From contig NZ_WUAG01000001.1 of the NCBI RefSeq assembly GCF_009828855.1, forward strand, positions 1,550,001 to 1,614,000: a stretch of 64,000 nucleotides of DNA. Reading direction: 5' to 3'. Made by a program: the position numbers and the translations under genes. Origin of the DNA: Psychromonas sp. L1A2 (GTDB lineage: Bacteria; Pseudomonadota; Gammaproteobacteria; Enterobacterales; Psychromonadaceae). Position 1 is the first letter of the stretch. Each line of letters starts with the position of its first letter. Shown piece by piece: positions 27,332-36,059 of the stretch. The notes under the pieces are model-generated. The model was not told the origin of the DNA. It was given only the letters and a program-made list of their open reading frames with translations, and searched no databases.

Positions 27332-29631
27332 GCAGATTACCTAAACGTAATTCACCGGGCATAACCCGTCGTGGTTTTTTAATTGGTATGACTGCAGTTG
27401 GTATTAGCTTTGGTTTCCCTCGTCATTTAATGGCAGCAATGGATCCTGCAAGTCCAGACGGCAAAGTGTTACCGAGCGAAGGTGACATTTATGAACCATC
27501 ATTGTGGTATTCAATCGATACTGCCGGCAAGATTAAAGTCAATATTATGCGCTCAGAAATGGGGCAGCATGTGGGTACCGCGATCGCGCGTATTCTTGCT
27601 GATGAGTTAGAAGCGGATTGGGATGATGTTGAAATTATCCATGTTGATAGTGATCCTCGTTGGGGTTACATGGTTACTGGTGGTAGTTGGTCTATTTCAC
27701 AAAGTTGGCCTGTTTATCGTCAAGCGGGTGCTGCGGGTCGTACTGCACTCATTGAAGCTGCGGCTAAAAAATGGGGCATTACAGCTAAAGAGTGTGAAGC
27801 GAAAAACGGTAAAATCATCTCAAGTAAAGGTGAGTTATCTTACGGCGAATTAGTAAGCTTAGGGTTAACACGCCAATTTACAGAAGAAGAATTAAAAACG
27901 CTGCCACTTAAACCAAATGAAGATCTTAAATTGGTTGGGCAACAAGTGACGTCGCTTGATGTTGCTAATAAAACCAATGGTAAAACCATATACGGTATCG
28001 ACGCTAAAGTTGATGGTATGGTGTACGCAAACCCTATTTTACCACCCACTCGCTATGGTTCTAAAGTGGTAACATTTGATGATTCAGCGGCAAAAGCAGT
28101 CAAAGGTTATCAAAAAACCATCGTACTAGATGATGCAAGTGGCAGTGTACCTGGTTGGTTGATGGTCATTGCGAGTAGCTTTATTGCTGCACAAAAAGCA
28201 TCTAAATTAGTTAAAGTAACTTGGGATGCGGGTGAAACCGCTAATGTATCTGAAGCTAATATTATAGATCATGGTAAAAAACTATTAGGCGACTCAAGCA
28301 AAGGTAGTATTTTAGATACGGGTAATACTAAAACTGAGCCTGTATTTGAGGGGGCTAGTAGCACGATTTCTCATGAATATATTACTAGTACGGTATTACA
28401 TGCTCAGATGGAACCTTTGAATGCCTTGGTATTTAAAAATCCAGATGGCGTGTGGGAAGTGCATTCTGGTTGTCAGTGGCAATCACTTACGTTACCTGTA
28501 CTTGCTACGGCATTGGGTGAAGATGCGGCTAATATTGTTATTCGTACTTATATGCTAGGTGGCGGTTTTGGTCGTCGATTAAATGGTGATTATACTATTC
28601 CTGCTGCGTTAACGTCTAAAGCATTAGGTGGCAAGCCGGTTAAAATGGTGTTAATGCGTCCACAAGATATGTTATTCGATAGTGCGCGTTCAGCTTCAGT
28701 TCAACAGCTTAAAATGGCTTTTGATGATAAGAAAGCAGTCACAGCGATGGAACATCATGCGACGGCAGGTTGGCCAACACAAGTATTAGCACCTGGTTTT
28801 ATGCCTAAAGGTGTTAATGATGAACCTTATGACCCATTTGCTATCGCAGGTGCGGATCATTGGTATAGCGTTGGTGCACAAAAAGTTCGTGCCGTTTCTA
28901 ACGATCTTGCTATGGCGACTTTTAGACCGGGTTGGTTACGTTCAGTAGGACCAGGTTGGACAGGGTGGGCTGTTGAAAGCTTTATGGATGAAGCCGCGCA
29001 TCATGCCGGTAAAGATCCAGTACAATTCCGTCTTGATATGTTAATTGCAGAAGGTCGTAATGCAGGTACAACACCAGTGGCAGAAGGTGGTGCTGCACGT
29101 CAAGCTGTGGTATTGAAAAAAGCTGCGGAAATGATTGGTTGGGGCTCTGAGCAACCTGAAAACACTGGGCTTGGTATCGCCTCTACTTTTGGTCAAGAGC
29201 GTGATATGCCAACTTGGGTCTCTTGTGCAGTGCAAGTTCAAGTCAATAAAAGTAACGGACTTGTGGACGTGAAGAAATTGGTTGTTGCGATTGATGCAGG
29301 TATTATCGTGGATCCAAATGGTGCTGAAGCACAATGTCAGGGTGCTGCATTATGGGGATTATCAATGGCATTGTATGAAGGTACAGAGCTACGTGATGGA
29401 CAGTATAAAGATACTAACTTTGATACTTATACGCCTTTACGTTTAGGTCAAACACCTGAAGTACACGTTGAGTTTATTGCCAGTAAAATGCCACCATCTG
29501 GATTAGGTGAGCCTGCTGTGACAGCGGTTGCACCTGCTATTGCTAATGCAATTTACCAAGCGGTGGGAGTGCGTTTACGTAAAATCCCAATGAAACCAAG
29601 TGAATTAAAAAGTGCTTTAGATAAAGCCTAG
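27328..29631 (+). CDS. Molybdopterin-binding large subunit, xanthine dehydrogenase family (IorB-like)
   Basis: The 767-residue catalytic subunit has a Tat-type signal (TRRGFLIGMTAVGISFG), so the folded enzyme is exported to the periplasm. Family motifs include GGGFGRRLNGDY, YRQ-like substrate and cofactor loops, and PPSGLGEPAVTAVAPAIANA, which holds the catalytic glutamate. Members oxidise aldehydes or N-heterocycles with water as oxygen donor. With the 2Fe-2S and cytochrome c subunits it makes a three-part periplasmic dehydrogenase. The substrate is unknown; an aldehyde is most likely by family frequency. Confidence 0.9.
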   Translation: MSRLPKRNSPGITRRGFLIGMTAVGISFGFPRHLMAAMDPASPDGKVLPSEGDIYEPSLWYSIDTAGKIKVNIMRSEMGQHVGTAIARILADELEADWDDVEIIHVDSDPRWGYMVTGGSWSISQSWPVYRQAGAAGRTALIEAAAKKWGITAKECEAKNGKIISSKGELSYGELVSLGLTRQFTEEELKTLPLKPNEDLKLVGQQVTSLDVANKTNGKTIYGIDAKVDGMVYANPILPPTRYGSKVVTFDDSAAKAVKGYQKTIVLDDASGSVPGWLMVIASSFIAAQKASKLVKVTWDAGETANVSEANIIDHGKKLLGDSSKGSILDTGNTKTEPVFEGASSTISHEYITSTVLHAQMEPLNALVFKNPDGVWEVHSGCQWQSLTLPVLATALGEDAANIVIRTYMLGGGFGRRLNGDYTIPAALTSKALGGKPVKMVLMRPQDMLFDSARSASVQQLKMAFDDKKAVTAMEHHATAGWPTQVLAPGFMPKGVNDEPYDPFAIAGADHWYSVGAQKVRAVSNDLAMATFRPGWLRSVGPGWTGWAVESFMDEAAHHAGKDPVQFRLDMLIAEGRNAGTTPVAEGGAARQAVVLKKAAEMIGWGSEQPENTGLGIASTFGQERDMPTWVSCAVQVQVNKSNGLVDVKKLVVAIDAGIIVDPNGAEAQCQGAALWGLSMALYEGTELRDGQYKDTNFDTYTPLRLGQTPEVHVEFIASKMPPSGLGEPAVTAVAPAIANAIYQAVGVRLRKIPMKPSELKSALDKA

Positions 29632-29654
29632 TTAATCTGATTGGTTTCCACATA

Positions 29655-29684
29655 AAAAAGCCCGATTTATTCGGGCTTTTTTGT
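29655..29684 (+). terminator. Terminator of the molybdenum hydroxylase operon
   Basis: The inverted repeat AAAAAAGCCCGA / TCGGGCTTTTTT lies 25 bases past the stop codon and is T-rich on both strands. Confidence 0.9.
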
Positions 29685-29738
29685 CTCCTAAATTCGCATA
29701 ATAAGTGCAATTTTTGACTCGTTCTAAGTTTTATCTTT

Positions 29739-29961
29739 ATACCGATTACATTAAATATGTTATTTAAATTTTGCGCTGGAAAAACAGTTCAATTCAAGGC
29801 GTAAATTGATGCCTTTCGAAGATTAACTTCGTTAATCGTCTGTCGGTGAATTAACTAAAACATGTTAATTCTTTAATGGCTGTTCCCTTTACGAAATTTA
29901 TAACGAGGAAGTGGGCTGTTTTAACAAGTAAAATAGATAAGCTATTTATTGTGATTGGTAT
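29739..29961 (-). repeat. Dispersed intergenic repeat family A, copy 1 (full length)
   Basis: This 223-base element matches 52865-53088 in inverse orientation over its whole length. Ends are ATACCGATTACAT and ATTGTGATTGGTAT, which are imperfect inverted repeats. It contains the palindromic TTCGAAGATTAACTTCG region and the conserved CCCTTTACGAAATTTA segment. It is non-coding and MITE-like. It lies between convergent genes just after a terminator. Confidence 0.75.
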
Positions 29962-29976
29962 TATTATTGACTACCA

Positions 29977-30693
29977 TTAATTTTCTAACTGTTGTTGCCA
30001 TTTTAGAAAGTCATCTAGTGTGTCTATATCGTTTATTGCATTAGGTAAATCCAAGCAAGTTAACCTATGATTTTGTGCTAATTGTTGGAGAACAGGTTTA
30101 GCTCCTTGATCACCTTTGAGGTACGTTAAAGCCTCAAATTGTTCACTGTCGAAGATAGCAGGAACACCTAACTGAGCTTGGTACGAAGCACAAACACTGT
30201 TTTGTTGGGTCAACCAAAGATCAGCCAGCTTTATATAGTGTTGGTAAGTGACGCCAATATGGTCACCAAGTGCTAATAACAAGCCATTAGCATTAGCAGA
30301 AAGAGCGGCTTCAACACCTACTTTAACTGATGTCGATAAACCAAAGTCACTTTTTTCGTTGATCATATAAGCAGTAGAACTTGGTAATAATTTACTTAAT
30401 GTATCGTGGTGATTTCCTAGTATGACAACAATATTGTTTGCTATATTTTGTGACGTTAAGTAGTCTGCCAAATAGTTTAATTTATCTAAACTATGTAGTA
30501 ATAAAGGTTGCTCAACTAATACATTATTGGCATTTAAGTCTGTTATTGGCTGTGCTAATTTAATGCCGTTAAATCGACTACTTTTACCTGCGGCTAATAA
30601 TACTAACGTTAATGTTTTCTGTTCGATACCATGAGACTTAGCTTCTTCTTTTACTGTTTCGATGGTGTTTGTCTTGATAGAGGTTATATTCAC
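29977..30693 (-). CDS. mocA: MocA-like molybdenum cofactor nucleotidyltransferase
   Basis: This 238-residue enzyme of the MobA-like NTP transferase family has an N-terminal nucleotide loop LVLLAAGKSSRFNGIKL and the metal-binding region LLLALGDHIGV. MocA transfers CMP to molybdopterin to make the cytosine dinucleotide cofactor used by xanthine-dehydrogenase-family enzymes. That fits the neighbouring hydroxylase operon, which converges on it. It lies 62 bases downstream of xdhC in the same direction. LGDHIGV departs slightly from the usual GDMP loop. CTP versus another nucleotide is inferred. Confidence 0.8.
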   Translation of the reverse strand: MNITSIKTNTIETVKEEAKSHGIEQKTLTLVLLAAGKSSRFNGIKLAQPITDLNANNVLVEQPLLLHSLDKLNYLADYLTSQNIANNIVVILGNHHDTLSKLLPSSTAYMINEKSDFGLSTSVKVGVEAALSANANGLLLALGDHIGVTYQHYIKLADLWLTQQNSVCASYQAQLGVPAIFDSEQFEALTYLKGDQGAKPVLQQLAQNHRLTCLDLPNAINDIDTLDDFLKWQQQLEN

Positions 30694-30755
30694 AAGGCTC
30701 CATGTTACTTTTTTATAGATACTCGTCGCTTAAAAAGTGAAGAATACCTATCTTG

Positions 30756-31757
30756 TTAGTTTATTAAATCAGTTCGGTTATGAAAAAGTGCATGGCACTC
30801 AGCTAATATACTCAGTGCAATAGACTCAGGTAGCTCACCGCCTATATTGAACCCTGCAGGGGCTGAAAAGAAACCTTTAAAATCATCTAAGGTAATATTG
30901 GCTTTACTAAAAACCTGGTCACGACGATGGTGAGGCCCAAGCAATGCGATATAAGTTTGGTTGCTTTGACTAATGAGTTTTACTGCTAATGCATCTAAGC
31001 TTAAATTATGTTGCATTACCACGACGCCATCAATATTTAACAAGTGTTTTGTTTCTAATGTGGAAATAGGCTGTTTAATTATATGGGTATTAGGGAAATG
31101 ATGTTGATGCGCATAGCTAGACCGTTCATCAAATACCGTGACTTTCCAGCCTAATTGTATCGCCATCTTTGCTAAAGGTTGGGCATCTAAACCGCCACCA
31201 AAAATAGCAAGGTGGAACCGTGTTCGACAAGGGATTTGAAGTATGGTGACATTTGGAGCATTGTTAGATTTACCGTAAGTACTTTTAGCAAAATCATAGT
31301 CATTTTTATCTGTAATTGGTACGACATTAACTGAGATAGAGGCGGCTTGAGTACCTGTCTTTACTAAGGGTAAATGATATTCACAATTGCTCGATTTTAA
31401 TTGCTCCATTAATGTTTGTAAATTCAGGTAGTTATTTTCAGTAGTCACGGGAATTAACAATAGATCGACAATGCCGCCACAACCCAATTGGTAACTTGCA
31501 TCTGACTCATCACTGGCATCGTAAGTGATATTAATGGCTTGATCCTGTTGAATTGCGCGTTGTGCATGACGTAATAAGTCACCTTCTAAACAACCGCCAC
31601 TAACAAGTCCTATGCTATTTCCTAATGAATGAAACAGCATCATTGCGCCAGTTTTTCGGTATGAAGAGCCTTGAATGTTAGTGATAACGGCTAGCACCCA
31701 TTTATCATTTGGGAACTTGCTCCACTGTGAAAGTAAATCTTCAATATGATGTGACAT
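30756..31757 (-). CDS. xdhC: XdhC-family molybdenum enzyme maturation factor
   Basis: The 333-residue protein has the XdhC/CoxI N-terminal domain (about residues 5-75; WVLAVITNIQGSSYRKTGAMM and SGGCLEGDLL) and a C-terminal Rossmann domain (LAIFGGGLDAQPLAKMAIQLGWKVTVFDER). XdhC proteins bind the sulfurated molybdenum cofactor and insert it into xanthine-dehydrogenase-type apoenzymes. The Mo hydroxylase encoded at 27328 is the evident client. TAGGAAA lies before the start. It is probably cotranscribed with mocA. Confidence 0.9.
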   Translation of the reverse strand: MSHHIEDLLSQWSKFPNDKWVLAVITNIQGSSYRKTGAMMLFHSLGNSIGLVSGGCLEGDLLRHAQRAIQQDQAINITYDASDESDASYQLGCGGIVDLLLIPVTTENNYLNLQTLMEQLKSSNCEYHLPLVKTGTQAASISVNVVPITDKNDYDFAKSTYGKSNNAPNVTILQIPCRTRFHLAIFGGGLDAQPLAKMAIQLGWKVTVFDERSSYAHQHHFPNTHIIKQPISTLETKHLLNIDGVVVMQHNLSLDALAVKLISQSNQTYIALLGPHHRRDQVFSKANITLDDFKGFFSAPAGFNIGGELPESIALSILAECHALFHNRTDLIN

Positions 31758-31814
31758 TCATTTCCTATTTTAATAAGCAAGGCAGTTAAAATGATATGCT
31801 AGGCTTATTAATTG

Positions 31815-31955
31815 ATGAGTACTGTGTTCATTTTAGTGTTCATTTTTAATCTTTCTAATGCTGTAATTAGGCATTCTTCAATAATGATTCAGCAATTAGA
31901 TATAAAAAATAAAGAAAGTAAGTTTGAGGCTTTAAAGCCTTTATTTCAAGGTTAA
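31815..31955 (+). CDS. Possible small ORF, 46 residues
   Basis: An ATG-started frame begins hydrophobic (MSTVFILVFIFNLSNAV) and ends polar (KFEALKPLFQG). No good ribosome site precedes it (only TAGG, too distant). It could be a small membrane protein, a gene remnant or chance. Function is unknown. Confidence 0.15.
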   Translation: MSTVFILVFIFNLSNAVIRHSSIMIQQLDIKNKESKFEALKPLFQG

Positions 31956-32186
31956 TTGCTTTTAAAACAGGGGATTTAGAAAATTATTTATTTGTGTCAT
32001 TGATCAGGTTCAAGGAGGTTAATATTTATACTTATAGGCCCGGTAAATAATTCTGTTTTGTCAGTTTAGATTTGATTTATTAACAATTAGTAAATGATAT
32101 TTTGTGCGAATATAGATGGTTTTTGTCATATAGTGATTGTTTTATATTAAAGGCTCATATTTTTTTACCTTCCATATATTACCTTT

Positions 32187-32220
32187 TACAAAGAAGAACG
32201 CTTTCACGCTCTTCTTTGTA
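32187..32220 (-). terminator. Hairpin downstream of the amino-acid ABC operon
   Basis: Arms of 14 bases (TACAAAGAAGAACG / CGCTCTTCTTTGTA) carry one mismatch around a short loop, about 30 bases past the ATPase stop codon. The T tract on the minus strand is weak, so it may act as a processing or stability element as well. Confidence 0.65.
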
Positions 32221-32250
32221 TTTTACTCACATTGATTAATTGTTAGTAAC

Positions 32251-32973
32251 TTAAAGTACTTTACTCAAAAACTGTTGTGTTCTCTCTTTTTGAGGATTAT
32301 CCAATACTTCTTGAGGTGTACCTATTTCTTCAATTAAGCCTTCATGAAAAAAGGCCACTTTATCTGAAACTTCCTTAGCAAAGGCTATTTCATGAGTGAC
32401 ACAAATCATGGTCATACCATCATCACGTAGTAACCTTAAGGTGTCTAACACTTCACCAACAAGCTCAGGATCGAGCGCAGATGTTACCTCATCAAATAAC
32501 ATGTATGGCGGTTCCATTGCTAATGCTCTTGCAATTGCTAGACGTTGTTGTTGCCCGCCAGACATCTTCGTCGGGTATTCGTGTAACTTATCGCCTAGAC
32601 CAACGTGAGTGAGCTCTTTTGTTGCAATTTCTTCTGCTTTTTCTTTGCTAAAGCCTTTCACTACTTGTGGTGCAAGTGCTGCATTTTCTAATACAGTTAA
32701 ATGCGGAAAAGAGTTCCACTGCTGAAATACCATCCCTAGATTTTGTCTTAATGCGTTAATATCTGTTTTCTTATCATGCACATCTACTCCATCAACTAGA
32801 ATATTACCGCTATTGATGCTTTCAATCGCATTAATACAATACAAAAGAGTCGATTTACCACTGCCACTTGCACCAATGATACTAATAACCTCACCGTTGT
32901 TAACGGTTAAATCAATACCCTTTAGTACTTCTAAGTCACCAAAAGATTTATGAACACCTTTTATTTCAATCAT
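32251..32973 (-). CDS. Polar amino-acid ABC transporter ATP-binding protein (GlnQ-like)
   Basis: This 240-residue ATPase has Walker A GASGSGKST, signature MSGGQQQRLAIARALA, Walker B YMLFDEVTSALDPE and H-loop VTHEIAFA, all in the form used by the GlnQ/HisP group of polar amino-acid importers. It energises uptake through the two permeases encoded upstream. It overlaps the upstream permease gene by four bases. The transported amino acid is not identified. Confidence 0.92.
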   Translation of the reverse strand: MIEIKGVHKSFGDLEVLKGIDLTVNNGEVISIIGASGSGKSTLLYCINAIESINSGNILVDGVDVHDKKTDINALRQNLGMVFQQWNSFPHLTVLENAALAPQVVKGFSKEKAEEIATKELTHVGLGDKLHEYPTKMSGGQQQRLAIARALAMEPPYMLFDEVTSALDPELVGEVLDTLRLLRDDGMTMICVTHEIAFAKEVSDKVAFFHEGLIEEIGTPQEVLDNPQKERTQQFLSKVL

Positions 32974-33620
32974 ATTTCCATTTTCCTTTCTACATATTTA
33001 CCGTAACGCGACAACGGGTAAGAAATCATAAAGTAAAACAACCCAACGCCTATAAGTATCATAAGCGGTTGTTGCGTTCTTGATATTAATTGTTCAGCCG
33101 TTCTTAGCAATTCCATATAACCAATCACAGAGACAAGTGCAGAGTCTTTAATGACACTGAGAGCCACGCCAATCCAAGATGGGAAGACGGCTCTCATACC
33201 AATGGGTATTCTTATATACCTGACTGTTTGAAAGTAATTCAACCCTAATGATCTGGCTGCTTTTACCATAGACACAGGAACACTATTAAATCCACTTCTG
33301 AATACTTCACTCATAAACGCCATTGTATAAAGCGATAATATAATTGAGCCGGCAACAAAAGGAGGTAATGGGAAACCCATTACACCGATAAAAGTGCTAA
33401 ATAGTATAAGCTGAATAATCAACGGAACAGAACGTAGAATATCTAAAACTGCGCCTATACAAACATTAACTGATTTATTTGATTCTGCTCTAATAAAGCC
33501 TATCAGTAACCCTAATAAGCTACCAATGACAATGGCAATAACAGAGATATAAACGGTATTTAAAATTCCCGTTAAAATAAATCCAGTATCATTCCACGAT
33601 AAAGGAGTAAATAAGTTCAT
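32970..33620 (-). CDS. Polar amino-acid ABC transporter permease 2
   Basis: This 216-residue HisMQ-type inner-membrane permease has about five helices. The EAA loop reads KAARSLGLNYFQTVRYIRIP, and AFMSEVFRSGFNSVP precedes it, as in GlnP/GltK proteins. It forms a heterodimer with the permease encoded immediately upstream, whose gene it overlaps by one base (TAATG). Confidence 0.9.
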   Translation of the reverse strand: MNLFTPLSWNDTGFILTGILNTVYISVIAIVIGSLLGLLIGFIRAESNKSVNVCIGAVLDILRSVPLIIQLILFSTFIGVMGFPLPPFVAGSIILSLYTMAFMSEVFRSGFNSVPVSMVKAARSLGLNYFQTVRYIRIPIGMRAVFPSWIGVALSVIKDSALVSVIGYMELLRTAEQLISRTQQPLMILIGVGLFYFMISYPLSRYGKYVERKMEI

Positions 33621-34291
33621 TATGAGATTTCTCCTTTAAATACTTTTTTGGCAATTAAATCAGAAGCTAATAACACTAACTTTGTGATCACATAATACAT
33701 AACCGCTGCTACCATAAAAAATTCTAATGTTCTGAACGAGGTTGATTGCAATCGTTGTGTTTCACCGGATAATTCATTCATGCCAACCAGTATCCCAAGT
33801 GAGCTCATTAGTATTGACCAAACAAATTGGTTAGTCATTGGGTGATAAATTCTACGGAACATTTGCGGTAAAATGATGTAGCGGTAGACCTTAAAGCTAT
33901 TCATACCTAGAGATTTTGCTGCGCTATATTGTGTTTTTGGAATGGATTGAAAACCACCCCTGAATGTTTCTGCTAAGTAACCTGCATTAATAAATACTAA
34001 GGCAGAAAAAACCGAGACGTATGGGCTAAGATGTATGCCATAAGCTCCTAAACCAAAATAGGCCATATAGATAAGAAAAAGGGCGGGGGTATTCCTTGCG
34101 ATTTCTATCCAAATATTTGCAACATGATAAAAAACTTTGGTTTCTGACATTTTTCCTAATGCTAATAATACGGCAATTATTATCCCTACTAGCATTGATA
34201 AAACAGAGACATGAACGGTAGTAAATGCGCCTGATAATAGTTGTGGAAATGCATCAAATACTACATTCCAGTGAAATTCATAATTATCCAT
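33620..34291 (-). CDS. Polar amino-acid ABC transporter permease 1
   Basis: This 223-residue HisMQ-type permease has EAA loop SAAKSLGMNSFKVYRYIILP and the preceding AGYLAETFRGGFQSIP. The N-terminal hydrophobic segment and ARNTPALFLIYMAYFG are typical of GltJ-like members. It lies downstream of the binding-protein gene with a 394-base gap that contains a hairpin, so it may be expressed at a lower level than the binding protein. Confidence 0.9.
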   Translation of the reverse strand: MDNYEFHWNVVFDAFPQLLSGAFTTVHVSVLSMLVGIIIAVLLALGKMSETKVFYHVANIWIEIARNTPALFLIYMAYFGLGAYGIHLSPYVSVFSALVFINAGYLAETFRGGFQSIPKTQYSAAKSLGMNSFKVYRYIILPQMFRRIYHPMTNQFVWSILMSSLGILVGMNELSGETQRLQSTSFRTLEFFMVAAVMYYVITKLVLLASDLIAKKVFKGEIS

Positions 34292-34685
34292 ATATCCTCT
34301 TTATAAGCATTTCTATTTGGCTTTGAGTCATATTTATTAAATTTGATGCTGTTTTATAATTGTTTTGACAATTATGATCCTCGGGCATCGTTAGTTTTAT
34401 ATGACGTATTTTTAATTGCTAATACAATGCGATATAAATTATTTCCTTTATTAAACGATCTTATTAATTGACCTTGTTAATTTAACTAAACTATTAGCCC
34501 AGATTAATTGAAATTGATAACTCAATAAAAACGATAAAATTTAAACTTATATTGATGTTTTCTATTTTAATTTTTTGATGGCTCATAACGGAGAGGGGTG
34601 ATGTTTAACCCTAGGGTTTTTAAATTGATATCCTCCAGCAGCACTGGAGGATGACTTACTTTTAGTTAGCACAAGCAAAAAATAA
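34292..34685. other. Intra-operon gap with hairpin
   Basis: This 394-base AT-rich gap lies between the binding-protein gene and the permease genes. Apart from the hairpin at 34630-34652 I saw no gene. A separate promoter for the permeases is possible but not identified. Confidence 0.4.
34630..34652 (-). terminator. Attenuating hairpin after the binding-protein gene
   Basis: ATCCTCCAG / CTGGAGGAT with a five-base loop lies about 35 bases past the binding-protein stop codon and lacks a strong T tract. Such hairpins commonly stabilise the upstream mRNA or partly terminate, giving more binding protein than permease. Confidence 0.55.
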
Positions 34686-35513
34686 TTACTTATTTTCTCT
34701 TAACGCTTTAACCATATCAGCAGATACAGGTGTACCAAAATGCTTAACATGTAATTCATTTAAACGACCATCACGAACTTGGTGAACTAAGAAAAGGTTT
34801 AGGTATTTAATCCAAGCCTGTTCACTTCTTTTAGCAATAATACCGACTACGTCATCGTAGTTTGGTACATAAGGACCAGCAACAAAATTATCAAATTGAC
34901 CAGAAGTTAGTTTAGTTGCGATATTGGTATTAGTTGAAATAAGCGCATCAACTTTGCCTTGATATAGTCCTAGGAATGCATCATTTTCTGATTTAAATGC
35001 AGTATAATTATCTCTTCCCCAGCCTTGTGCATCTGCATAATTGAAGTATTCAGTTTCATAGGTCGTACCTAGTGCCGCACCTACTTTTACATCCTTAAGA
35101 TCATCAAAAGATGTCATTTCCACACCTTTCTTAGAAATTACTTGGAACTTAAAAACAAAGTATGGATAAGTAAAGCCAACAGATTTAGCACGTGCTAATG
35201 AGTCTGAAGTCGACCCTATAACTACATCGGTTTTAGCTGAAATTAAAGAAGGGATACGATCACCCCAAGTTAGATTGATAACATTTGATTTTACGCCTAA
35301 AACTGCAGCTAAATCGTTACAGTAATCAACATCAAAACCGGCAGGTTTGTTATCTTTATCTGTGTAACCCATTGGTGGGAAATCAAGCACTACGCCACAA
35401 TTTAATGTGCCACGGCTGATTACATCATCTAGTTGATCTGCACTTGCGCTTGAAAAGGCACCGAGCGCTGAAATGGAAGCAACAACTAATGAGATTTTCT
35501 TTACGAACTTCAT
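34686..35513 (-). CDS. Polar amino-acid ABC transporter substrate-binding protein
   Basis: The 275-residue periplasmic protein has a signal peptide (LVVASISALGAFSSASA) and a family-3 solute-binding fold. Typical text includes GTLNCGVVLDFPPMGYTD, PAGFDVDYCNDLAAVLG and VDALISTNTNIA. The Asp in GFDVDYC and the Arg in SLARAKSVGFTYPY sit where amino-acid ligands are held. It delivers an amino acid to the permeases encoded downstream. The ligand cannot be stated from sequence. Confidence 0.9.
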   Translation of the reverse strand: MKFVKKISLVVASISALGAFSSASADQLDDVISRGTLNCGVVLDFPPMGYTDKDNKPAGFDVDYCNDLAAVLGVKSNVINLTWGDRIPSLISAKTDVVIGSTSDSLARAKSVGFTYPYFVFKFQVISKKGVEMTSFDDLKDVKVGAALGTTYETEYFNYADAQGWGRDNYTAFKSENDAFLGLYQGKVDALISTNTNIATKLTSGQFDNFVAGPYVPNYDDVVGIIAKRSEQAWIKYLNLFLVHQVRDGRLNELHVKHFGTPVSADMVKALRENK

Positions 35514-36059
35514 ACTTTCTCCTTGATTTTTATTTACAATTTACTTGTGCATAGGGTGGCTAGAACATAATGCGCCGCACTTTTGTATCTTGTATTTAAA
35601 TTAGATATCCCTATTTACAAGTCGATGTTAATTCTTATAAGTTTTTTTATTAATTGTTATAAGCAGATGTTAATCCTTTTAACACTTTAATGACTCTATC
35701 AAACTTTAGAATAACTTGTTGAGCTTTTTATGATTTATTCGAGGTTAAAAAATATCTAGGTATTTGGTATAGATAGGTAACAAGGAAGAGTTATTAGCTT
35801 TATATTTAATGCTTCTGTGAATGGATACTTAGTAAGTTATCTGATAATGCTTGCAACTAAATTTCATTTACCGTTGTCGTAATAGCATATCCATACTAGT
35901 CACTTATTTGTGGTTTTATAAAATTTTGAATTAAAAACCAGACCAAACACGGTCTTAATTGTAAGTGAGAGAGCAATGAGTCGCTCTTGAATCAAACAAT
36001 AATTTATGACGGTAGAAGTATTACCGATTTAAATCTAGTTAGTTTTAAAAGGAAATCTA
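35514..36059. other. Divergent intergenic region with a four-codon ORF and shared motif
   Basis: This 546-base gap separates the divergently read binding-protein gene and the gene at 36060. At 35976-35990 a four-codon frame (M-S-R-S) behind GAGAGAG ends in TCTTGA and is followed by ATCAAA. The same GCTCTTGAATCAAA occurs at 10553-10566 behind another mini-frame. No other structure was recognised. Confidence 0.35.

Larger units (their letters stand above)
31758..32250. other. Intergenic region with a hairpin and a doubtful small ORF
   Basis: This 493-base gap holds the xdhC promoter side, a 46-codon frame at 31815-31955 and, at 32187-32220, a strong hairpin near the 3' end of the ABC ATPase gene. 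Nothing else was recognised. Confidence 0.5.
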
